From: Bacteroides caecimuris | Lineage (GTDB): Bacteria; Bacteroidota; Bacteroidia; Bacteroidales; Bacteroidaceae | Length of the DNA: 64,000 nt | Reading direction: 5' to 3' | Assembly (NCBI RefSeq): GCF_001688725.2 | Contig: NZ_CP015401.2 | Span: 4,162,001 to 4,226,000 of the forward strand | In this document: positions 46,158-54,682 of the stretch, in pieces | Numbering within the stretch: the stretch's first letter is position 1 | Layout of the letters: the number at the start of each line of letters is the position of its first letter | Notes under the pieces: generated by a model | The model's input: only the letters and a program-made list of their open reading frames with translations | Databases searched by the model: none | Told to the model about the DNA's origin: nothing | Made by a program: the position numbers and the translations under genes

Positions 46158-49100
46158 ATGGTTCGTTTTAATCTTGTTATCACCTTACTACTAATGATAA
46201 GCATGGCTGTCAAAGCCGAACTGACCAACCGGATGTTCGATGTCAGGCATGTAGGCTATGCAGAAGGCCTTAGTAGCCAACGTGTTTTCTCGATTGTCGA
46301 AGATGGAGACGGCGCTATGTGGATTGCTACAAAAACCGGAATAGACAGATACAACGGTCATACGGTAAAGAACTATGATTTGCCGGGCAGTTTCTATTAT
46401 GGCGATCTTGCCGGACGCAGACTTTACTTATTGTACGACGCACAACAAGGACTGTTTGCCTACGACCATACCGGACGAATTTACCAATACTCCCCCATCC
46501 AGGATCATTTTGAACTAGTCCTCCACCTGGGACAATTGATTCAGGAAGAAGTCATCTTGAACAAACTCTGTCTGGATAGTGACGGAACCTGGTGGATGGG
46601 AGCGGATAAAGGACTATACAAGCAAGAAGCGGACCATCGTATAGTTGCCGTACTGAAAGGACAATATGTCAACGACATCGCATTGGCCGGCGAGTCGCTT
46701 TATGTGGGTACTTCTAACGGAGTCTGGCAACTGTCACACGCCCTGCCGGATAAGAAACGCCAACTGCTGGAGGGGTGGAATATACAAACATTGTTCTGCG
46801 ACAAACCGAAGAAAGAACTCTGGATAGGCACATTTGGCAGCGGTTTGTCGGTGATGAACCTCGACACTTCCAAAGTGCTTGCGTTGGAGGGACAAGGGAG
46901 CACGTTCCTTCATCCGATACGGGCAATTACAGACTATGATGTACATACCATACTCATAGGCGTGGACGGTGGCGGTGTGTATGCGATAGACAAGGATACC
47001 AAGCAAGCCCGTTTACTGATGAATACCAAAGATGACACAGATACTTACCTGCGCGGAAACGGTGTATACGCCGTAACCAGAGACGATCAGGGCAACATCT
47101 GGATAGGCAGCTATACGGGAGGCGTATCCGTGGCTATCCTGCTGAAACATCCCATTTCGATATTCACACACGAAAAAGGAAATACCCATTCTCTCATCAG
47201 CAACAATGTAAATGATATTGAAGAAAACCCGGATGGCAGCCAATGGTTTGCTACCGATGATGGAATCAGCATCCGGAACACCCTGTCAGGCACCTGGAAA
47301 CACGTGCTGAAAGAAATCGTAACCATTTCTCTCTGCACATCCGAGAATGGGAACGTATGGGTAGGAACGTACGGAGACGGAGTGTATCTATTGGATAACA
47401 ACGGACGCGTGTTACGCCATCTCACCAAGCAACAAGGACAATTGACCACCAATTATATTTTCTCCGTCAGACAAGACATGGAGGGAGACTTATGGATAGG
47501 AGGTCTGGACGGATGCCTGATCATGTTTGAAAAAGAAAAAGGCAGCAGACGGTCTTTCGACGTGAATTGGGTACAGTCTATTGAGCCTATCGACCGAAAC
47601 CGGATAGCGGTGGCTACCGTCAACGGCTTCTTTCTGGTGGACAAACATACAGGGAATATACAGCACTATGCCAATTCCCAGGAATTTCACAATCAGAATG
47701 TCAGTGCTTATATCATCTCTATGCTGTTCAATGACGACGGAACCGTGTGGCTGGGAACCGAAGGGGGAGGATTGAACCTATATGACATGAAAAACCGGAC
47801 GGTAAAGACTTTCACTGTTCAAGAAGGATTGCCGTCCAACGATATATATAGTTTGCAGCGAGACGACAAGAAACGCTTGTGGGTCAGCACCGGAAAAGGA
47901 ATTGCCTTGATAGACAGCCTGCACGTGTCGAACCTCAACTATGCAGGCAACATAGACAAGGAATATAACAAATCCTCATTTGCCCGGTTGATGAACGGCG
48001 AGTTTGTGTATGGTAGCACGGATGGCGCTGTCTTTATCATGCCACTCGACATTTCAACCGTAGACTACTGGACGCTCTTGCGTTTCACGGGGCTGACGGT
48101 TGATTATCAAAACGCCAAGGAAGAAGAATCGTTGAAACCTGCCATCCATGATATGCTTGCCGACCGTGCGGTGCAGCTCGGCTATAAACACAACTCGTTT
48201 ACCGTTTCTTTTGAATCTATCAACTATCGTTTCCAGCGCGACATTGTCTATCAGCATATTTTAGAGGGGTATGACAATGACTGGAGCCAACCATCTGCCG
48301 AGGGGAAGGCATCCTACACCAAGGTATCACCGGGCACTTATCTTTTTAAGGTGCGCAGCCTGCGGCGCAGCGACGGAAAAACTATCGCCGAAAGCACCTT
48401 AGAAGTGAAAGTGAACCAGCCATGGTGGAACTCGTGGTGGGCTTGGACTGTTTACCTATTTATAATAGGCTTCGTTTTCTATTTCATCCTGCGCTATAAG
48501 AGCAATCAGCTCCAAAAGAGATATGACGAAGACAAAATACGTTTCTTTATCGACACGGCACACGACATTCGCACGCCGGTGACGCTTATCATGGCACCTC
48601 TGGAGGATTTGAACCGGGAACAGGATCTCTCAGACAAAGCCCGTTATTACCTGAATCTGGCCCATGAAAGTACCCGGAAACTCCATTCGCTCATCACACA
48701 GTTGCTCGAATTTGAGAAAGTAGACGCCCACAAACCATCTTCTTCATCGGTTCCGCTTTGTCTGAATGAAGTTTTGCTGAAAGAAGTCTCCGTCTTCCGG
48801 TCCTTTTGCGAGAAGAAGCAGTTGACACTGAATCTGACCCAACCCGACGAATCTGTTTTCGTTGCGGCAGACAAACACCTGATAGAGATGTTGCTTGACA
48901 ATCTTCTCTCCAATGCCTGCAAATACACCATGCCTCAGGGAGAAATCAGTCTGGATTTGAAAACCACGAAGCGCAAAGCCGTCCTTTCGTTGAAGGATAA
49001 CGGAATAGGCATACCGAAGAAAGCGAAAAAGCATATCTTCTCCGATATTTACAGAGCCGAGAATGCCCGGCAGTCACAAGAAGAAGGAACCGGATTCGGA

Positions 49101-50120
49101 CTGTTGCAGGTGCAGCGCATTGTAAAAATGCTGCATGGTAAAATCACGTTCTGTTCCGAGGAGGGCAAAGGAACTACTTTCACCGTCACATTGCCGCGAA
49201 CTACCACCATAGCCGAACCCATGTCGCATGAGCCATCCCTCGAACACCTTGCCGACACATCGGATAATAACAGCCCCGAGACGGATAAAATAAAAGATCC
49301 GGACGACCGGAATACATTGCTCATTGTAGAAGACCACGAAACTCTCCGTCACTACCTCCGTCAGACCTTTGAACACCTCTATCGGGTGATTGATGTTGCC
49401 GACGGACACGAAGCTATCGCCTGTCTTGCCAATGAATATCCGGACATCATCCTCTCCGACGTCATGATGCCCGGCATACGGGGTGACGAACTTTGCAGAA
49501 TGGTCAAGGAAAATCCTGACACATCGGGTATTCCCGTCGTTCTGCTGACGGCAAAGGCTAACCACGAAGCAATAGTGGAAGGATTGAAGAAAGGCGCGGA
49601 CGATTATATCCCCAAACCATTCAGCACAGAGATACTGAAACTGAAAGTACAAGGATTGATTGACAACCGAAACAGGCAACGACAGTTTTTCATGCGGCAA
49701 GCCATCGCTCAAGTAGAAGCGGGCGGCAAACGCGACGACAATGAAAACAATGAAAGTGTCGACAACAAGAACGTAACGACAGCAAGCGAAACAATGACCG
49801 AAGGCGACCGCCGGTTTATCATGAAAGCTACCCGGTTTGTTCTTGAACATTTGGATGAACCCGATTTCAACATCAATCTCTTGTGCCATGAAATGGCAAT
49901 GAGCCGGACACTGTTCTACAGTCGCCTTAAGTCACTGACGGGAAAAGGACCGCAAGAGTTTATCCGTATCATCCGGTTACAGAAAGCTGCCGAACTGCTG
50001 AAAGAAGGTAAAAGCGTAACCGATGTCGCCGCCGAAACCGGATTCGTCAACACAAAGTATTTCAGTTCATTGTTCAAGAAACAATTCGGGATGCAGCCGA
50101 GTAAATATAGTGGTAAGTAG
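46158..50120 (+). CDS. hybrid two-component system regulator (HTCS), PUL 2
   Basis: The protein has 1320 residues with the order signal peptide, propeller sensor with WIG-T blades (about 25-660), Y_Y_Y domain, transmembrane helix (about 765-785), HisKA with His802 in TAHDIRTPVT, ATPase domain (LDNLLSNACKYT, DNGIGIP, GTGFGLLQV), receiver with Asp1101 in ILSDVMMPGIRG, and AraC-type helix-turn-helix to the end. The phospho-His box reads HDIRTP where HELRTP is usual. It is upstream of and co-directional with the GH16-SusC-SusD-SGBP-GH3 operon, as in the B. ovatus mixed-linkage glucan locus, and should activate that operon on binding a beta-glucan oligosaccharide. Confidence 0.95.
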   Translation: MVRFNLVITLLLMISMAVKAELTNRMFDVRHVGYAEGLSSQRVFSIVEDGDGAMWIATKTGIDRYNGHTVKNYDLPGSFYYGDLAGRRLYLLYDAQQGLFAYDHTGRIYQYSPIQDHFELVLHLGQLIQEEVILNKLCLDSDGTWWMGADKGLYKQEADHRIVAVLKGQYVNDIALAGESLYVGTSNGVWQLSHALPDKKRQLLEGWNIQTLFCDKPKKELWIGTFGSGLSVMNLDTSKVLALEGQGSTFLHPIRAITDYDVHTILIGVDGGGVYAIDKDTKQARLLMNTKDDTDTYLRGNGVYAVTRDDQGNIWIGSYTGGVSVAILLKHPISIFTHEKGNTHSLISNNVNDIEENPDGSQWFATDDGISIRNTLSGTWKHVLKEIVTISLCTSENGNVWVGTYGDGVYLLDNNGRVLRHLTKQQGQLTTNYIFSVRQDMEGDLWIGGLDGCLIMFEKEKGSRRSFDVNWVQSIEPIDRNRIAVATVNGFFLVDKHTGNIQHYANSQEFHNQNVSAYIISMLFNDDGTVWLGTEGGGLNLYDMKNRTVKTFTVQEGLPSNDIYSLQRDDKKRLWVSTGKGIALIDSLHVSNLNYAGNIDKEYNKSSFARLMNGEFVYGSTDGAVFIMPLDISTVDYWTLLRFTGLTVDYQNAKEEESLKPAIHDMLADRAVQLGYKHNSFTVSFESINYRFQRDIVYQHILEGYDNDWSQPSAEGKASYTKVSPGTYLFKVRSLRRSDGKTIAESTLEVKVNQPWWNSWWAWTVYLFIIGFVFYFILRYKSNQLQKRYDEDKIRFFIDTAHDIRTPVTLIMAPLEDLNREQDLSDKARYYLNLAHESTRKLHSLITQLLEFEKVDAHKPSSSSVPLCLNEVLLKEVSVFRSFCEKKQLTLNLTQPDESVFVAADKHLIEMLLDNLLSNACKYTMPQGEISLDLKTTKRKAVLSLKDNGIGIPKKAKKHIFSDIYRAENARQSQEEGTGFGLLQVQRIVKMLHGKITFCSEEGKGTTFTVTLPRTTTIAEPMSHEPSLEHLADTSDNNSPETDKIKDPDDRNTLLIVEDHETLRHYLRQTFEHLYRVIDVADGHEAIACLANEYPDIILSDVMMPGIRGDELCRMVKENPDTSGIPVVLLTAKANHEAIVEGLKKGADDYIPKPFSTEILKLKVQGLIDNRNRQRQFFMRQAIAQVEAGGKRDDNENNESVDNKNVTTASETMTEGDRRFIMKATRFVLEHLDEPDFNINLLCHEMAMSRTLFYSRLKSLTGKGPQEFIRIIRLQKAAELLKEGKSVTDVAAETGFVNTKYFSSLFKKQFGMQPSKYSGK

Positions 50121-50272
50121 ACAAGCATTAATGTTCGGTTTTTGAATTAAAACTAGCTCGTTTCTACACGTTTATGAATATATTTTATTCATTACCCCAA
50201 TATGAAGAATCAGCCTTCTTATTACTGATAAACCACCGTCTTATCGTATCCTTCATTTCTATTTATTAATCG

Positions 50273-50360
50273 CCGACTGGGGTTGTCCATCTGGCTGACT
50301 CTAGTCGGCTGCTTGGACAACTCCAGTCGACCAGGTGGACAACTCCAGTCGGCTTCTCAG
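50273..50360. repeat. 4 x 22-bp tandem array D
   Basis: Four 22-bp units start at 50273, 50295, 50317 and 50339. Units 3 and 4 share ACAACTCCAGTCG; unit 1 carries the reverse complement (CGACTGGGGTTGTCC), and unit 2 a related CTAGTCGGC block. Total length is 88 bp. It lies between the HTCS gene and the promoter of the glucan operon; the rest of 50121-50643 is AT-rich apart from the operator candidate. Confidence 0.8.
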
Positions 50361-50518
50361 ATACAAGCCGTTCAATTGACCAAGATTGACAATGCCGATG
50401 CGAAGGTTACAGGTTGTGAAAGTACATGCAAACTGTGGGGATTACCTCATTCTTTATAACAACAATCTTCGATAAAAAATGGGTAAGACAACGTCCGTTC
50501 GATAAAAATCAGCGGATT

Positions 50519-50550
50519 TGTCAGCAATCAAACCTAATATGTCAGCAATC
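50519..50550 (+). promoter_or_regulatory. candidate HTCS operator (11-bp direct repeat, 21-bp period)
   Basis: TGTCAGCAATC occurs perfectly at 50519-50529 and 50540-50550, two helical turns apart, ending 26 bp upstream of the -7 box at 50577. The geometry is nearly the same as in front of the PUL 1 susC promoter, but the word differs, as expected for two different HTCS proteins. Confidence 0.6.
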
Positions 50551-50576
50551 TGACCATCGCATCAGCCGGATATTAA

Positions 50577-50584
50577 CATCTTTG
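50577..50584 (+). promoter_or_regulatory. promoter -7 box of the PUL 2 glucan operon
   Basis: CATCTTTG differs from TAnnTTTG in one base (first T). It lies 59 bases upstream of the GH16 start. The imperfect box fits an activator-dependent promoter. Confidence 0.5.
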
Positions 50585-50643
50585 CACCAAGCTTTACAAG
50601 TATAAAGCACAATCTTACGTTTAATCTTTAAAATGCTAAAACG

Positions 50644-51462
50644 ATGAAAAAAGTAGCACTAGTCCTATTTTTATCCGTTTGCTTCGCGCAACAATCCTGT
50701 TCGTCGGACTCTATTGGAACGGAACCGGAAGAAAATCCACAAGACATTCTTTTTTTTAAAGACGATTTCAACTTTTTCGACGAAAAAGTATGGACAAAAG
50801 AAACTCATGAACCCGGCTGGACCAATCAGGAGCTGCAAGCATACGATGCCGCCCATGTATCGGTTGGAAAGGACGGGAACAAATCGGTTCTGATTCTTAC
50901 CGCCGAACGCAAAGGAAATAAAATCTATTCAGGCAGGGTCAATTCAAAAGGAAAAAAGAGTTTCAAGTATCGCAAGATAAAGGCAAGCATCAAGCTTCCC
51001 CAAACCAACGGCGGGCTGTGGCCTGCGTTCTGGCTGATGGGAGACAACGACAAAGAATGGCCGGCATGCGGAGAAATAGACATTATGGAAATGGGAGAAC
51101 AGAGCGGAATGGCTGCGGGCGATTCGGAAAAACAAGTGAACACCGCCATTCACTATGGTCCCAGCGTAGCGGCTCACGAACAGCAATACTACAAAGCCAA
51201 TGTTGCCAACAGCCTGCAAGACGGCAATTATCACACCTACTCTCTGGATTGGGATGAAAACAGCCTGACAATATCCGTCGACAACGTCAAGTTTCATACG
51301 TTCGACATTAGCTCGAACACATACTTTCATGACAACTTCTACATCTTGTTCAACCTCGCTGTGGGAGGTGCGTTTACAGGGATTACCGACATTAATAAAC
51401 TGACGGGCCTGAAAGACGGTGAGAAAGTGAAGATGTACATCGACTGGGTGAAAATATTATAG
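50644..51462 (+). CDS. GH16 endo-beta-glucanase lipoprotein, likely mixed-linkage glucan/laminarin
   Basis: The protein has 272 residues with a lipoprotein signal (FAQQSC, Cys19). The jelly-roll GH16 domain covers the rest. The catalytic motif ExDxxE is GEIDIMEMG, nucleophile Glu144 and acid/base Glu149. GGLWPAFWLMG precedes it and YHTYSLDWDEN follows, as in GH16_3 laminarinase-type enzymes. In the corresponding B. ovatus locus the GH16 is a surface endo-beta-1,3/1,4-glucanase that cuts cereal mixed-linkage glucan. It is the first gene of the operon, 21 bp before susC. Confidence 0.9.
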   Translation: MKKVALVLFLSVCFAQQSCSSDSIGTEPEENPQDILFFKDDFNFFDEKVWTKETHEPGWTNQELQAYDAAHVSVGKDGNKSVLILTAERKGNKIYSGRVNSKGKKSFKYRKIKASIKLPQTNGGLWPAFWLMGDNDKEWPACGEIDIMEMGEQSGMAAGDSEKQVNTAIHYGPSVAAHEQQYYKANVANSLQDGNYHTYSLDWDENSLTISVDNVKFHTFDISSNTYFHDNFYILFNLAVGGAFTGITDINKLTGLKDGEKVKMYIDWVKIL

Positions 51463-51482
51463 GAATCTTAAATATACATGCT

Positions 51483-54400
51483 ATGAATATGGAAAAATGT
51501 AAGTATCTACTGTTTTGCGGAACACTCGCCCTTTGGATGGCGGGAGGTTTCCAGCAAGTGTATGCAGCAACGGAACCAAGTTCCCAGGCTATTCAACAAC
51601 AAAGTAACAAGGTAACCGGAAAAGTGAGCGATGCCACAGGGCCCATCATTGGGGCTTCCGTAGTGGAGAAAGGAACTGCCAACGGAACGATTACCGATCT
51701 GGATGGAAATTTCAGTTTGAATGTAAAAGCGGGAGCTACGCTCGTTGTCAGCTATGTGGGTTATAAATCCGAAGAGGTAAAAGCGGAAAGAGGTCCTTTG
51801 AACATCACCTTGAAGGAGGATGCCAAAGCATTGGATGAAGTCGTAGTTACCGCCCTTGGCATCAAGAGAGAGCGCAAAGCGTTGGGCTACGGCATTGACG
51901 AAGTGAAAGGCGAAGCCTTGACCAAAGCCAAAGAAACGAATGTTATCAACTCCATGGCAGGACGTGTGCCAGGCTTGGTAGTCAGCCAGACTGCCGGTGG
52001 TCCTTCCGGTTCTACGCGCGTTATTCTGCGAGGCAGTACCGAAATGACCGGCAATAACCAGCCTCTTTATGTAGTGGACGGTGTACCTCTGGACAATACC
52101 AACTTCGGCAGTGCCGGTACAAACGGTGGCTTCGACTTGGGCGACGGTATTTCGAGCATCAATGCCGATGACGTAGAAAACATGTCGGTATTGAAAGGCC
52201 CTGCGGCGTCCGCACTTTATGGTAGCCGTGCCAGCCACGGTGTTATCTTGATTACAACCAAGCGCGCCAACAAGGATAAAATCAGCGTGGAATATAACGG
52301 AACGCTGACTTTCGACACCCAACTTGCCAAATGGAACGATGTGCAACAAATATATGGTATGGGAAGCAACGGCACTTATAGCTATGATGCCATATCCAAC
52401 ACAAACAAAAGTTGGGGCCCCAAAGCAGACGGTTCAAACATGCTGAAGTATTTCGACGGCGTGGAACGCCCTTTCCTCATTGTCCCCGACAATACGTCCA
52501 ACTTCTTCCGCACGGGTATCACCGCCACCAACTCCGCCATTGTAGGTGTGAACAGCGGAAAAACCGGAATTCGCTTTACCTATACGGATATGCGCAATAA
52601 AGACATTGTTCCCCAAACGCACATGAGCCGTGACATTTTCAACCTGCGTGCCAATACGTCTGCGGGCAAGGTAGACTTGGATTTCAGCGTCAACTATACA
52701 CGGGAAGACGTGAAGAACCGTCCGGCACTGGGCGACAGCAAGTCTAATATCGGTAAAAACCTGATGACCCTCGCCACCACCTACGATCAGGAATGGCTGA
52801 GAACCTATCAGACTGCCGACGGCGAATATTCCAACTGGAACGGCATGGATCCCTACAACGTGAATCCGTACTGGGATATCTATAAGAACTTCAATAAATC
52901 CAAGAAAGATTTGTTCCGCATGAACGGCAAGGCCGTATGGAACATCGACCCACATCTGAAACTTCAGGCAACGTTGGGCGCCGAACTCAACTGGTTCACG
53001 TTCGATGATTACAAAGCGCCTACCACTCCCGGATTCGAAGCCGGAAGACTTCAAAACAGTGCTTTCCGCAACCGCATGTACAACTTTGAAGTGTTGGCTC
53101 TCTACAACAACCATTGGGGTGATTTCGATTTCAACGCTACATTAGGCGGCAATGTATATAAGGTGAACAACCAGACTACCGTTACCACCGCTCAAGACAT
53201 GAAGATACGCGATGTCCCTTCACTGACGAGCTTCAACGAAATCAGTGTAGTGCCCGGCAGTTACCGCAAACAGATTAATTCGGTTTACGGAGCAGTGAAC
53301 GTGGGATGGAGACACATGCTTTACCTCGATGCCACGTTGCGTGGCGACCAATCGTCTACCCTTCCCATTGGCAACAACATGTATATGTATCCTTCTTTCT
53401 CCGGTAGCTTTGTATTCTCCGAGCTGACAAAACTGGGCGACCTCCTGCCTTACGGAAAGGTGCGTATGTCATGGGCGCAAGTAGGTAGCGATACCGATCC
53501 TTATCAATTGGGACTCGTCTATACGAAATCCAAATATGCGTATCCCGGATATACCATCGGATATATCGATAACGGAACCATCCCCAACAAAGACTTGAAA
53601 CCAACCAAAACAAACTCCATGGAAATGGGATTGGAATTGAAATTCCTGAAGAACCGTATCGGACTGGATTTCACCTACTATTCTCAAATCAGTAAAAACC
53701 AGATTATGGGAATGGCAAGTTCCTGGACAACCGGTTATAACTATCGCCTGATTAATGCCGGCAAGATAGAAAACAAAGGTATTGAGATTGCCCTCAGCAC
53801 ACGACCGATTCAAACACGCGATTTCTCCTGGGACATTAATCTGAACTTCTCCAAGAACAGCAACAAGGTAAAAGAACTGGATGGCAAATCGGATATGTTT
53901 GAACTGGAAAAGGCGTCCTGGCTCGACGTTCAGATAGCCGCTAAGGTAGGTGAGAACTTTGGTTCTATTGTAGGCCCGGACTTCCAACGGAACGAAAGGG
54001 GAGATATTCTGATTGACCCGCAAACCGGTCTGCCGCAATATGACAAGAGCAACCACGTACTGGGTAATGCCTCTTGGGACTGGACAGGTGGATTACTCAC
54101 CAACTTTACCTACAAAAATCTTTCGCTGGTAGCGGTATTCGATGTGAAAGTAGGCGCCGACCTCTATTCCATGTCTGCCCGTGCTGCTTACGAATCAGGT
54201 AAAAGTCCGGAAACATTGGCAGGCCGCGACGCCTGGTATCGCTCGGAAGAAGAAAGATTGGCAGCCGGCATTGCAAAAGGATCCGACAACTGGAAGCCGA
54301 CAGGCGGATTCGTGGCTCCGGGTGTCATCGACAACGGTGACGGAACGTATCGCCCCAACGACATCTACATCAATCCGGAAGACTACTGGATGAGCGTTTG

Positions 54401-54671
54401 CCGTAATGCGCCTTCTATGTTTATTTACGACAACTCATACGTGAAATGCCGTGAACTGACGTTGAGTTACAATGTGCCCAAATCCTGGCTGAAGAATGTA
54501 GTAAGCGGACTGACCGTTTCGTTCGTTGCCCGCAATCCGTTCATCGTATGGAAAAATATCCCGAATATCGACCCGGATTCAAACTACAACAATACCACCG
54601 GTATGGGACTTGAATACGGTTCGTTGCCTTCACGCAGAAGCTATGGTTTTAATGTAAATGTGAAATTCTAA
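51483..54671 (+). CDS. SusC/RagA-family TonB-linked outer-membrane transporter, PUL 2
   Basis: The protein has 1062 residues. After the signal peptide (GGFQQVYA) comes the carboxypeptidase-regulatory-like domain (VTGKVSDATGPIIGASVVEK, about 43-120), the TonB-box region ALDEVVVTALGIKRERKALG, the plug (ADDVENMSVLKGPAASALYG, VILITTKR) and the barrel that ends RSYGFNVNVKF. It imports glucan oligosaccharides together with the SusD-like protein encoded 12 bp downstream. Confidence 0.95.
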   Translation: MNMEKCKYLLFCGTLALWMAGGFQQVYAATEPSSQAIQQQSNKVTGKVSDATGPIIGASVVEKGTANGTITDLDGNFSLNVKAGATLVVSYVGYKSEEVKAERGPLNITLKEDAKALDEVVVTALGIKRERKALGYGIDEVKGEALTKAKETNVINSMAGRVPGLVVSQTAGGPSGSTRVILRGSTEMTGNNQPLYVVDGVPLDNTNFGSAGTNGGFDLGDGISSINADDVENMSVLKGPAASALYGSRASHGVILITTKRANKDKISVEYNGTLTFDTQLAKWNDVQQIYGMGSNGTYSYDAISNTNKSWGPKADGSNMLKYFDGVERPFLIVPDNTSNFFRTGITATNSAIVGVNSGKTGIRFTYTDMRNKDIVPQTHMSRDIFNLRANTSAGKVDLDFSVNYTREDVKNRPALGDSKSNIGKNLMTLATTYDQEWLRTYQTADGEYSNWNGMDPYNVNPYWDIYKNFNKSKKDLFRMNGKAVWNIDPHLKLQATLGAELNWFTFDDYKAPTTPGFEAGRLQNSAFRNRMYNFEVLALYNNHWGDFDFNATLGGNVYKVNNQTTVTTAQDMKIRDVPSLTSFNEISVVPGSYRKQINSVYGAVNVGWRHMLYLDATLRGDQSSTLPIGNNMYMYPSFSGSFVFSELTKLGDLLPYGKVRMSWAQVGSDTDPYQLGLVYTKSKYAYPGYTIGYIDNGTIPNKDLKPTKTNSMEMGLELKFLKNRIGLDFTYYSQISKNQIMGMASSWTTGYNYRLINAGKIENKGIEIALSTRPIQTRDFSWDINLNFSKNSNKVKELDGKSDMFELEKASWLDVQIAAKVGENFGSIVGPDFQRNERGDILIDPQTGLPQYDKSNHVLGNASWDWTGGLLTNFTYKNLSLVAVFDVKVGADLYSMSARAAYESGKSPETLAGRDAWYRSEEERLAAGIAKGSDNWKPTGGFVAPGVIDNGDGTYRPNDIYINPEDYWMSVCRNAPSMFIYDNSYVKCRELTLSYNVPKSWLKNVVSGLTVSFVARNPFIVWKNIPNIDPDSNYNNTTGMGLEYGSLPSRRSYGFNVNVKF

Positions 54672-54682
54672 AAAGATATACC

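Noticed and set aside
49074..49889. Minus-strand frame of 271 codons opposite the PUL 2 HTCS receiver region
   Set aside because: It overlaps the receiver and ATPase domains of a certain gene and has no recognisable domain.
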